This document shows positions 27,833 to 36,133 of a stretch of 64,000 nt of DNA, one piece after another (positions within the stretch are counted from its first letter, which is position 1; each line of letters starts with the position of its first letter). Below the pieces are notes generated by a model. The model was given only the letters and a program-made list of their open reading frames with translations, did not search any database and was not told where the DNA came from. This stretch comes from Streptococcus suis. Its GTDB lineage: Bacteria; Bacillota; Bacilli; Lactobacillales; Streptococcaceae. Position numbers and translations under genes: made by a program. The stretch spans positions 206,297 to 270,296 of the forward strand of contig NZ_JAEUXI010000004.1 in assembly GCF_016775005.1 (NCBI RefSeq). Reading direction: 5' to 3'.

Positions 27833-28777
27833 TTACTTTTTAAATGAAAAAATCAAGTCTCTCGCTACTGCATTCATATTTTCATAATATGATAAGTGAA
27901 AAATAACAAAGAAGAGATTTTCCATTACTTTATTAGAGTGCGCCACTTCATATCGCTCTTTGTAAAACTCACTAACTTCATTCAAAATCTTACTATTATC
28001 ATGCCTGTAATAACTTGCTACTTGTGCAATAACTTCATAAAAGCGATAAAAAACATAAAGTCCATCTATGTGTTTCTGTTTTGAAGATTTAATCGTAAAG
28101 ACATATTTCTTATTTCCGCTCGCATTGTTTTCATATCGAATATGGCTCCCAACTTTAACGTTCATGTTAGCCGCCCGATCAGTCATTGCTGCCGCAATTG
28201 AAGTCAGATTATCATGAGAAATCTGATCTCCCTCCTTCCAGGAGCTTACTACAATGTCAGAAAATATTTTCCGTAAACAGAATGTCCAACCCGGACGGTA
28301 AGTTCTATAGGTGAGAATATTAGGATAGGGTGATACCTGTTGCTGCTCATCAAATTGGAACTGATCTGGAACCGTTGCCCGATCGGAACGAACCTCTATA
28401 TCAATATCTGCACTTAACAAATCAATATCTTGTCGCTCTTCCATGACTATAACTTGTCGTTCATTTTTGTCTAAATACCATATATCGTCTTGATCTGAGA
28501 AAAAGACATAGTCAACATCATAGGAAACAACATCTAACATCAACTGGCGAAAGTTTAGACGCCAACCTAAATTGCTGGCGTTCCTCTGTATTGACCAGCC
28601 AGATAAATTATATTTCTGGATATAATTTTTTACAACTTCTACCGTGTCGTCTGTCGAACAATCATCCCGCATTAGGACATAATCTGGAACCAGAGTTTGC
28701 TTGCGAATTGAATCTAATTGTTTCTCAATAAACTGACTGCCATTATAGGTAGCCATCAAAACTGCTGTTTTTACCAT
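27833..28777 (-). CDS. Glycosyltransferase family 2 (first of a tandem pair)
   Basis: 314 residues. Same N-terminal catalytic part as its neighbour (KTAVLMATYNGSQFIEKQLD, FFSDQDDIWYLDKNERQV), then its own C-terminal half, which usually sets acceptor choice in this family. Start ATG one base-pair cluster after the SDR gene stop (2 nt gap). Probably one of the rhamnosyltransferases of the side-chain or backbone; the exact linkage cannot be read. Confidence 0.82.
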   Translation of the reverse strand: MVKTAVLMATYNGSQFIEKQLDSIRKQTLVPDYVLMRDDCSTDDTVEVVKNYIQKYNLSGWSIQRNASNLGWRLNFRQLMLDVVSYDVDYVFFSDQDDIWYLDKNERQVIVMEERQDIDLLSADIDIEVRSDRATVPDQFQFDEQQQVSPYPNILTYRTYRPGWTFCLRKIFSDIVVSSWKEGDQISHDNLTSIAAAMTDRAANMNVKVGSHIRYENNASGNKKYVFTIKSSKQKHIDGLYVFYRFYEVIAQVASYYRHDNSKILNEVSEFYKERYEVAHSNKVMENLFFVIFHLSYYENMNAVARDLIFSFKK

Positions 28778-28779
28778 TT

Positions 28780-29838
28780 TTATTCCTCAAAACTTCGAAC
28801 AGTCTTAATAAGTCCCACTTCAAGAGGAACTTGCTTTGTCCAACCCAAATTTTCAATTTTACCAGTATCCAAATGGCTATCCCCCATCTTGCTATAACCA
28901 GCACTCATTTCTTTTGGAATATTAAAAACAACTTTCATAGCTTTTTCTGGAAAAAGTTGAACTAAAAGCTGCGCTAGCTCACGTATCATAATAGGTCTAT
29001 CTTCATTTGCTACATTATAGGCCTGTGTGAGCTCACCATTTAGCATGATCACAAAAAGTCCTGCCACAGCATCAGACAAATAACAAAATGCACGCTCAGC
29101 AGTACCATCACTTTTTAGAATAATATCTTCATTTTTGAGAACATTATTGATGAGATCGCTCATAATGCGACCATCATTAACCGTTTCCATGCCAGGACCG
29201 TACGAATGTGCAATTCGAGCCACAGTAAACGGCACCCCATACTGATCGTAATATGAACGAAGAAGAGTCTCAGCCATCCGCTTACTTTCTGGGTAACAAG
29301 CTCTACTTTCTAAAATATCAAAAGCACCATAGGCTTCCTCATTGATTGTTTCAGCAATCGGTTTTCCATAAATTTCACGAGTAGATAAAAATAAAAAATT
29401 CGTTAACTTTTTCTCCCGCGCAAAATTCAATAGATGAAGCGTTCCAATCGTATTAGCCTCAATGATGCCGACTGGATCATTGAGAATAAAGTGCGGACTG
29501 GCATTGCTAGCAGCATGTACAATATAATCAATCTCTGCCTCATAAACAAATTGTTTTGTAACATCATGTTCCAACAATTCAAAATAATCGTGACCTAACA
29601 CATCAGCAAACCTCAACGTGGCCTTTTCAATATTTCGAGCTGTAGTAACAACCTTGGTTTGGCTATTTTTTTGTTCATTGAGTGCTACTAATGCGTAAAT
29701 CATGTATGTTGCTAACATACTGTTAGCACCAGTAATAAGCACCGTTTTTCCTTTTAACTTATCCCAGGCAATCGCCTTATCGTCCAGAATTCGATTTATA
29801 TCATCTTGAACAATCGTATTTTTATATGAAATCATCAT
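28780..29838 (-). CDS. NAD-dependent epimerase/dehydratase (extended SDR), alditol or sugar-nucleotide reductase candidate
   Basis: 352 residues. Rossmann loop TGANSMLATYM near 34, VHAASNASP near 108, STREIYG near 152 and the YxxxK pair in YPESKRMAE near 187. It starts directly after the IspD-like cytidylyltransferase and is followed by the GT2 pair. In streptococcal loci where an IspD-like enzyme and an SDR sit together, they make CDP-activated alditols such as arabinitol, mannitol or ribitol; that is the likely role here, but the substrate is not determinable by eye. An ordinary nucleotide-sugar epimerase is the alternative. Confidence 0.7.
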   Translation of the reverse strand: MMISYKNTIVQDDINRILDDKAIAWDKLKGKTVLITGANSMLATYMIYALVALNEQKNSQTKVVTTARNIEKATLRFADVLGHDYFELLEHDVTKQFVYEAEIDYIVHAASNASPHFILNDPVGIIEANTIGTLHLLNFAREKKLTNFLFLSTREIYGKPIAETINEEAYGAFDILESRACYPESKRMAETLLRSYYDQYGVPFTVARIAHSYGPGMETVNDGRIMSDLINNVLKNEDIILKSDGTAERAFCYLSDAVAGLFVIMLNGELTQAYNVANEDRPIMIRELAQLLVQLFPEKAMKVVFNIPKEMSAGYSKMGDSHLDTGKIENLGWTKQVPLEVGLIKTVRSFEE

Positions 29839-30561
29839 TTACAACCCAAAAATTTGTGCGTTTTCTTTAGCATCATGAAGTGCTTTGAAGGTATAAAAAT
29901 CGTCTGGAGTCGTGATTTTTATGTTCTCAAAAGGACCCTCAACAATTTTCAACTTGCGATTATACATTCCCATCAGAGTGCTTGAGTCAATCGCATTAGT
30001 AATTCCTTTAGTGATAGCATCGCGTTGCACATCAAGGATATCCTTTAAATAGAAACTCTGCGGTGCCTTTGCAATAAAAGAGCGCGTTCTATCAACTACT
30101 TCATCGATATTGTTGTCAGCATCAATTAAAACAACCGTTTCTTTTGCAGGTACAGAAGTAATTGCAGAGCCATATCCTTTCACTGTAGCGATATTATCAG
30201 AAATAGTCTGAGCATTAATAAGAGGACGCACACCATCATGAATAAGAACAATAGATTCTTCATCACCAACCATATTCTCAGCAGCCTCAAGACCATTGAA
30301 AATAGACATTTGGCCCGTTTCTCCACCTGAAACAACTGCTTTGACCTTTGTCAAAGAAAACTTGGTCACCAATCGCTCCATGTAATCCAACCAATCAGCC
30401 ACACAAACCACTACAATGGCATCAATCTCAGGGTGATTTTCAAAAAGTTCAATAGTGTGAACAATAATTGGTTTGCCATGAACTTCTAAAAATTGCTTAG
30501 GCAAACCTTTTGATTGCATACGTGAGCCAACACCCCCGGCAAAAATAACACCAATATTCAT
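29839..30561 (-). CDS. IspD/TarI-like cytidylyltransferase
   Basis: 240 residues from ATG 30561, chosen because GGAAGGAG lies 5 nt upstream and the product begins MNIGVIFAGGVGSRM, the nucleotide-binding loop of the IspD fold; a frame extension upstream would overlap licD. Further motifs: LPKQFLEVHGKPIIVHT near 23, VLIHDGVRPLI near 101 and DSSTLMGMYNRKL near 193. It transfers CMP to a sugar- or alditol-phosphate. Adjacent licD and SDR genes argue for a wall-glycan role and not isoprenoid synthesis. Confidence 0.8.
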   Translation of the reverse strand: MNIGVIFAGGVGSRMQSKGLPKQFLEVHGKPIIVHTIELFENHPEIDAIVVVCVADWLDYMERLVTKFSLTKVKAVVSGGETGQMSIFNGLEAAENMVGDEESIVLIHDGVRPLINAQTISDNIATVKGYGSAITSVPAKETVVLIDADNNIDEVVDRTRSFIAKAPQSFYLKDILDVQRDAITKGITNAIDSSTLMGMYNRKLKIVEGPFENIKITTPDDFYTFKALHDAKENAQIFGL

Positions 30562-30563
30562 GA

Positions 30564-31385
30564 CTACTCCTTCCAATACCATGTATAATAATCGTGACTT
30601 TCACGTTTATTCTCTGGCGGCAATTCCATGTAGGAAGCTCCATAGAGCTGATTGAGGTACACTTTTTCATTTTTTATTTTACGAACAGTCAGATACTCAA
30701 AAATGATATCTTCATATGTATCAAAGATTTCAGCTGGGAAACATTCTTTCAATCGATAGCGTGAATCTGTGTACCCTCTGTATTTTGCGCTTGTTGCATT
30801 ATAAGTTGACATCACTTTATCCACTTGCTCTGCTTTTTGCTTAGCTTTACCGTGATAAAGAGCAAAACGAGGCATACCTAAAATCAGGCGAGCAAAAGCG
30901 AAAAGATAGTTTGAACCGCTAGCAAAATTGGGAAAGGTCGTACACTTAAGATTCTCTGCTGCTGACCTTACTTTTTTGAAAAAGCGGTTGCGTTCTTCTT
31001 GACTATCTGGCAATTTATCAATTGGGAAGATATCAATAAATAATCCTGTCCATGGGTGAATACGGTCAGTCTTACTAATATAACAAGACTTGCTATGATA
31101 AAGCTTTGCAAAAGGCCAGAGATTACGCTCTGTCGAATGGTGTAGCAATTTAAAATCAGGATTATTATCTTCAGCGAGAACCTTCATTAGCCGTTCATAG
31201 TGACTACGTTCCAGCATTAAATCAATATCATCATCCCAAGGAATAAAACCTTTGTGACGCATAGCTCCAAGAAGACTCCCCCCACCAAGAGAATATTCTA
31301 TCTGGTTGTCCCTAGCAACCAGATCAATGTATGATAGCATATCGAGTTGAATCTGACGCATTTCTGCTTGACTTATTTGACGCAT
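30564..31385 (-). CDS. LicD family phosphotransferase
   Basis: 273 residues. The LicD signature is clear: YSLGGGSLLGAMRHKGFIPW near 32-51 then DDDIDLML (metal-binding acidic cluster), and FIDIFPIDKLPD near 113. LicD proteins move a phospho-alcohol such as phosphocholine or an alditol phosphate from a CDP carrier to a glycan. Here the CDP-carrier is probably made by the two genes downstream. Stop lies 2 nt before the IspD-like start. Confidence 0.85.
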   Translation of the reverse strand: MRQISQAEMRQIQLDMLSYIDLVARDNQIEYSLGGGSLLGAMRHKGFIPWDDDIDLMLERSHYERLMKVLAEDNNPDFKLLHHSTERNLWPFAKLYHSKSCYISKTDRIHPWTGLFIDIFPIDKLPDSQEERNRFFKKVRSAAENLKCTTFPNFASGSNYLFAFARLILGMPRFALYHGKAKQKAEQVDKVMSTYNATSAKYRGYTDSRYRLKECFPAEIFDTYEDIIFEYLTVRKIKNEKVYLNQLYGASYMELPPENKRESHDYYTWYWKE

Positions 31386-31404
31386 GAATTTATTTTCGGA
31401 TAGA

Positions 31405-32370
31405 CTAGATTAGAGCGACAAGAATGTCAATCAACATCAACTTATTAAATCCGAATTCTCCTCTTTTTAGTTTTGTAAAGTGCAGACCTCTACGATGGAT
31501 AAGAGCTTTGTACTCTTTCTCAATCCTTAAGTACATCTGTCTTGCATCTGTTTTGATACTAGAATTAGATGTGAGTTCTTGAATACTAGTTAGGACTGTC
31601 ATTAGGTTTTCATAAAAAATCTTTGTTGTTTTTTTCTGATTTTTTGCTTGTTGAATAATACTTGGAGTCTTTTGAACACTTGTAGCATTACTTGAATGTT
31701 GACGATATTTAATTAATTGTCTATTAAGATAGTAAGTACTATTACGAGCAGATCCTAAAATAAACAAGCCCACATCATGCGCAATCGAATTATCTCGATG
31801 AGACTGCACTTTTAAAAATTCTTGACGAATGGTATCCGTAAACAAGAAGCAACACCCTAGAAAAGGATGATGTGAAAAATGAGCTGCCTGAGGAACCTTT
31901 TCAATCTCACCATCATTCTTAGAAATTCCTAATTTTTCATAAGAATCGTTCAAAATCTTTTTAACACCGACATCTGAAGTGTAATAATATTCGATGCGAT
32001 GCATAAGCACCTCGATTTGAGGATTACTTTGCATGGTATCTAGCATGACTTGACACTTATTCAAGTTCCAAATATCATCCTGATCACATAGAAATACAAA
32101 GTCACTTGAAACAGCCTCCATTAGAGCTATAAAGGATTTTTTCCAGCCTATATTCTTACCAGAAATAATATTCCATAATAGTCTTGGATGCTTACCAGCA
32201 TATTCGTTCAAAATTGCCAACGTATTATCACTTGACCCATCATCTCGAACGAGAAAAGTAACAGATACTTCTGGATTGTCTAGAATCGTTTGCTGGACAA
32301 TACTATCTAGCTGTTCTTTCAAAAATTCTTGACCATTGTAAGTTGACATGGCAATGGTTACACGAATCAT
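31405..32370 (-). CDS. Glycosyltransferase family 2
   Basis: 321 residues. IAMSTYNGQEFLKEQLDSI at 6-24, LVRDDGSSDNTL near 40, FLCDQDDIWNLNK near 95, then HDVGLFI near 190 as the likely catalytic-base region. Related to RgpB and the tandem pair nearby. Three nt after the Cna-B-like membrane protein gene and 19 nt before licD. Confidence 0.82.
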   Translation of the reverse strand: MIRVTIAMSTYNGQEFLKEQLDSIVQQTILDNPEVSVTFLVRDDGSSDNTLAILNEYAGKHPRLLWNIISGKNIGWKKSFIALMEAVSSDFVFLCDQDDIWNLNKCQVMLDTMQSNPQIEVLMHRIEYYYTSDVGVKKILNDSYEKLGISKNDGEIEKVPQAAHFSHHPFLGCCFLFTDTIRQEFLKVQSHRDNSIAHDVGLFILGSARNSTYYLNRQLIKYRQHSSNATSVQKTPSIIQQAKNQKKTTKIFYENLMTVLTSIQELTSNSSIKTDARQMYLRIEKEYKALIHRRGLHFTKLKRGEFGFNKLMLIDILVALI

Positions 32371-32373
32371 TTT

Positions 32374-34140
32374 CTATCCTTTCCTAATCACAAGGTAGGC
32401 AATAACAGCTACCACCAAAATTGTTACCACTATAAAAATCAATGCCATCCAGTATGGGTTGGGTAGCAAAGTTGCATTCTGACCTTCCTTGAGAATCTGT
32501 AATGCATTATACTCCATTTTTCCATAATCTAAATCAAGGATAAATCCATTAACCTGATAATCTCCAAACTGTGCTTTTGATTCACTATCCTTAGCTACTT
32601 TAAATAATTGAACATCAGTGGCCGTAGCATATCCCTCAGGTACTTTGGCTTGCTTTAAAAAATAGGTGTATTCACTAGATAGACCTCGCAATTTGAATAA
32701 GGCCTCATTACTCTTTGTTTGATTACTTTCATCATATGCCCAGATTTTTTCGTTAAATGGCAGAGCAGACTTGTAGCCATCCAAGTAAATAACTTGATTA
32801 CCTGAAATAGTAAAATTCGACTCAGCCTCTACTAACCTCTCTTTTTCAAGTCCTGATTTCTCCCAGATTATCTGTTTTTCAGAATTGTAATTCAAAATAT
32901 ATACTTGACCTGATTTATCAAAGCGTCCAAGAATATACTCTGCGCCCGTCAACAGCTGGTGACTGTTCCCATCTGTCATAACAAAGTTAACGTTGTTACT
33001 ATAAACTTGTGGAGTCAACAGATATTTTCCATCCGCTATGACATAAATACCTTGACGATTATTTTGATTTTCAACAACTAAATTCTTAGTAAACCTTTTT
33101 TCTTCCTCTGTATCGGATTGATAAATATCAATAAGATACGAAGCTGTAGATACAACATGTCCTGTAACTGTTATAAATTCATCAGATCTGCTATTAATAT
33201 CAACCTTTATTTTTTTTATCGATTGTAACTTAGATAAGGCAGTTTCAAATTCTTGTTCATCAGTCTCAATGTATCGTTTTGAAAGTTTAAAAATCTCACC
33301 ATCTAAGCTTACATTTTCAGGTAAAGGCTCAATATTCACCAATGTCCCATCCTGCCCCTTTTTTTCACGTACAAAATGAACTTCTTCAATAAATGGTGCA
33401 TTGATCTCATCAATAATAAAATTTGGAGATACTTCGAGTTCAAGAGAGGAAATACTTTCTAACGGAATTTTATAAGTCACGCTTTCCCCAATATCAGCTG
33501 TATGATATCCATCAATTTCAGTTGCATCTACAGTGATATTCCCTTGGTCAATGAGCGTATTCCCTAAATGTACTGTCTCTTCTTTATCATCAAGTTTGAT
33601 TACTTCAAAGCTATTATCATTTGAGTTTTGGAAAATCGTCCATCCTTGTTTAAGTTCTGCAATAGATAGCCCCTCCTCTGAAGTAAACCGGTATCGAGCA
33701 TTTTCTGAAATATGAAGAGGAACTTGCATTTGAAACTCGTTAAGTACATTTAGAAAGGGCCGGTTGTCTCTATACAAAACTTCCAACACAGCCTTACTAT
33801 CCTCTTCGGTGAGTTCAACTCCCTCTCCAAACACAAGTGTGTCTGATAATCGAATTATCTTCCCATTAACTTCATAAAGTTTTTTGAAATCGTCTACAGT
33901 ATAGTGGTCAAGTTCATTATTCTCAAACGTACCAGATTGAATTTTTTCAAAGGCAATTTGATAATTCGTCGCCTGAATTTGAATACTATAAATAGGATTG
34001 TTATTATAATAGTAATAGGCACTAACTTGTGAAGTTTGATTTTGTACTTTGGCCTGTGCTGCTGGCATTGGTAAAAACAATCCCAAAATTAGAGCGATAA
34101 ACGCCATTTTTTTCTTATTTACCATCTTTGTCTCGTTCAT
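32374..34140 (-). CDS. Membrane-anchored extracellular protein with a Cna-B/SpaA-like domain
   Basis: 588 residues. Signal peptide (basic NKKK then about 17 hydrophobic residues to AAQA near 30), a long extracellular part, and one C-terminal membrane helix (about 560-582) ending VIRKG. There is no LPXTG. Near residues 385-515 the pattern NVNFVMTDGNSHQLLTGAEY ... YTYFLKQAKVPEGYATATD resembles the Cna-B fold of pilins (LxGAExxL ... ETKAPEGY), but the isopeptide Lys and Glu positions appear to be V/M and Q. Start at 34140 or 34125; it overlaps DUF2304. Position in a glycan operon suggests a role in assembly or attachment of the glycan, which is inference. I do not recognise a named family. Confidence 0.62.
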   Translation of the reverse strand: MNETKMVNKKKMAFIALILGLFLPMPAAQAKVQNQTSQVSAYYYYNNNPIYSIQIQATNYQIAFEKIQSGTFENNELDHYTVDDFKKLYEVNGKIIRLSDTLVFGEGVELTEEDSKAVLEVLYRDNRPFLNVLNEFQMQVPLHISENARYRFTSEEGLSIAELKQGWTIFQNSNDNSFEVIKLDDKEETVHLGNTLIDQGNITVDATEIDGYHTADIGESVTYKIPLESISSLELEVSPNFIIDEINAPFIEEVHFVREKKGQDGTLVNIEPLPENVSLDGEIFKLSKRYIETDEQEFETALSKLQSIKKIKVDINSRSDEFITVTGHVVSTASYLIDIYQSDTEEEKRFTKNLVVENQNNRQGIYVIADGKYLLTPQVYSNNVNFVMTDGNSHQLLTGAEYILGRFDKSGQVYILNYNSEKQIIWEKSGLEKERLVEAESNFTISGNQVIYLDGYKSALPFNEKIWAYDESNQTKSNEALFKLRGLSSEYTYFLKQAKVPEGYATATDVQLFKVAKDSESKAQFGDYQVNGFILDLDYGKMEYNALQILKEGQNATLLPNPYWMALIFIVVTILVVAVIAYLVIRKG

Positions 34141-34471
34141 GTAATTCTTTTTTGAGGAGGGAAACTTCCTGTATTAAGGTTTTAATTTCTTGTTCCCGCT
34201 GAGCAGAATGAGTCGTATCACTAATTTCTAAGAAAAATAGAAAAACTAATGCAGAGAAGAGCAAAAAATTAATTGTAAATCCAAAGCCTATTTTGTGAGC
34301 AACGTAGGCAACACTTGTCGGAAAAATACTGATAAAGATGAGTATCAGACCAATCAAGAGCCACGGTAACGCTTTTTTTACTGAAAAGGAATGGCGATTG
34401 ACCATTCGGACAATGAAAAACATCAGCAATACCGCTAGAACAATCATCTCTACTTGTAACAGTAAACTCAT
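34115..34471 (-). CDS. DUF2304 small membrane protein
   Basis: 118 residues with three membrane helices (about 4-22, 35-53, 65-88) and a charged, coiled-coil-like C-terminus (HSAQREQEIKTLIQEVSLLK). DUF2304 proteins are regularly encoded next to DPM1-like GT2 enzymes, as here (1-nt gap), and may anchor or assist them at the membrane. The 3' end overlaps the next gene by 26 bp. Confidence 0.8.
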   Translation of the reverse strand: MSLLLQVEMIVLAVLLMFFIVRMVNRHSFSVKKALPWLLIGLILIFISIFPTSVAYVAHKIGFGFTINFLLFSALVFLFFLEISDTTHSAQREQEIKTLIQEVSLLKKELHERDKDGK

Positions 34472-34472
34472 G

Positions 34473-35195
34473 TTAATTCTCCTTCATATAAGCTGCCATG
34501 ATGATTGATAACAGTACATCAACCATATAGGTAATAGATTTTAAGGCGCTAATGCTAGAGACTCCTTCTGTTCGTTCAAACATGTTGGCAGGAATTTCTT
34601 CAACACTATAGCCTTTTTTTAGAATTCGAACAATCGTCTCAGGCTCAGGATAAGCAACTGGATAACGTTTAGCAAAGTAAGAAACAATTTCTTTATTGGC
34701 CACACGATAACCGCTAGTGGTATCATAGATTCGCTTATGTGTTGTCAACTTAATCAAGTTGGAAATCAGATTAATCCCCATACGACGCATAACTGTTGAC
34801 TGAAAATTTTCTTTGGATTTGTCCACAAAACGAGAACCAATAACAAAATCACAACTGCCATCTAGGACAGGAGTAACTAGATTTACAATACTTGCAATAT
34901 CGTGCTGTCCGTCACCATCAAACTGAACTGCAGCATCGTAGTTGTTGCGCTCAGCATAGATATAACCAGTTTGTACAGCTCCGCCAATTCCTAGATTTCG
35001 AACCAAATCCACATGATTTAAATTATATTCATCTAAAATTTGAGATGTCTTATCCTTTGATCCATCATTGATAACCAAGTAGTCTATTTGAAAGGCTAGA
35101 TGATTTCGCTTTTTAAAACTTTCAATAGACTGAACGGTTCTTAAGATGCTTCCTTCTTCATTGTAAGCTGGAATGATAATTAGAACTTTTTTCAT
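34473..35195 (-). CDS. DPM1/GtrB-like polyprenyl-phosphate glycosyltransferase (GT2)
   Basis: 240 residues. VLIIIPAYNEEGSILRTVQS at 4-23, LVINDGSKDKT near 42, VRNLGIGGAVQTGYIYA near 65, and QFDGDGQHD near 91 (DxD). No C-terminal membrane helices of its own. It probably makes a lipid-phosphate sugar (for example undecaprenyl-phosphate glucose or GlcNAc) for a membrane transferase such as the DUF2142 protein. Overlaps the rgpB-like gene by 4 nt. Confidence 0.85.
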   Translation of the reverse strand: MKKVLIIIPAYNEEGSILRTVQSIESFKKRNHLAFQIDYLVINDGSKDKTSQILDEYNLNHVDLVRNLGIGGAVQTGYIYAERNNYDAAVQFDGDGQHDIASIVNLVTPVLDGSCDFVIGSRFVDKSKENFQSTVMRRMGINLISNLIKLTTHKRIYDTTSGYRVANKEIVSYFAKRYPVAYPEPETIVRILKKGYSVEEIPANMFERTEGVSSISALKSITYMVDVLLSIIMAAYMKEN

Positions 35196-36133
35196 TTGTT
35201 TCTTTCGTTATAAATATTTGTCAGTAACAAAAATCTAAAAACAAAAATATGTTTCCATTGATTTTTAGAATACTTGTATTTCAAAATCCTTGATAAGCGT
35301 CCTATAAAACTTTGCTTATCGATATCACTAAAATTTTCAATCATTTCACGATCATCTTTTGGAAGAGCTGAAAATTTAAGAAGATAATTTGCTTGCTTTT
35401 GAGTATCGTGAATTAATTTCCAATAGCGAGTAAATATATATCTTGGACCTAATCTAAAAATTTTAAATCGCTTCCCCAACGTTCTAGCCCCTAATACATT
35501 ATTACCGTGTTGACGGTAGAGTTCGCCAGGTTGGTCGATATAGATGAGTTTACCGAGGGCGCTGGCAAGGAGGGCTAGGTACCAATCATGCATGATGATC
35601 GTTTCGTCACCTTGCCAGAGTTGTGCTAGAGCATGATTGAACATGGCAACGCCACCTGTTACGGTATTTTCTGTCAATTCTTGGACCAGTTGCGTGTTGG
35701 CATGGTGGGACTGGCTTCGAATCATGCTTTCGTTTAAAACTCTCAGGTTTTCGTCAACCACTTTGAGATCCATATAAACCATCACAGGTAGATCCTGAGG
35801 ATGTTTTACAGCCTCGTCTAGACAAACTTGTATCTTATCTGGCAACCACACATCATCCTGGTCGCATAAAAAATAATAATCAGCAGCTTCTTCTGTCAAA
35901 ACTGCGTGAAAACTAGCGATGACTCCGAGATTTTGTTTGACATCCTTATTGATAAATCGAATGCGAGAATCTTGTTCGCAAAAAGATGAAATGATATCAC
36001 AGGTTTTATCTGTTGAACCATCATCACGAATCAATAAGTTCCATTCTTGAAATGTCTGGGCCTGAATAGACTCAATCTGCTCTGCTAAAAATCGTTCACC
36101 ATTATAGGTGGACATGAGAATATTTACTTTCAT
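35192..36133 (-). CDS. RgpB/GbcB-like rhamnosyltransferase (GT2)
   Basis: 313 residues from ATG 36133, which overlaps the preceding stop as ATGA. KVNILMSTYNGERFLAEQIE at 2-21, LIRDDGSTDKT near 37, FLCDQDDVWLPDK near 88, and MHDWYLALLASALGK near 180. This is the pattern of S. mutans RgpB, an alpha-1,3 rhamnosyltransferase acting after RgpA. Placement right after the rgpA-like gene is conserved among streptococcal rhamnan loci. Confidence 0.85.
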   Translation of the reverse strand: MKVNILMSTYNGERFLAEQIESIQAQTFQEWNLLIRDDGSTDKTCDIISSFCEQDSRIRFINKDVKQNLGVIASFHAVLTEEAADYYFLCDQDDVWLPDKIQVCLDEAVKHPQDLPVMVYMDLKVVDENLRVLNESMIRSQSHHANTQLVQELTENTVTGGVAMFNHALAQLWQGDETIIMHDWYLALLASALGKLIYIDQPGELYRQHGNNVLGARTLGKRFKIFRLGPRYIFTRYWKLIHDTQKQANYLLKFSALPKDDREMIENFSDIDKQSFIGRLSRILKYKYSKNQWKHIFVFRFLLLTNIYNERNK

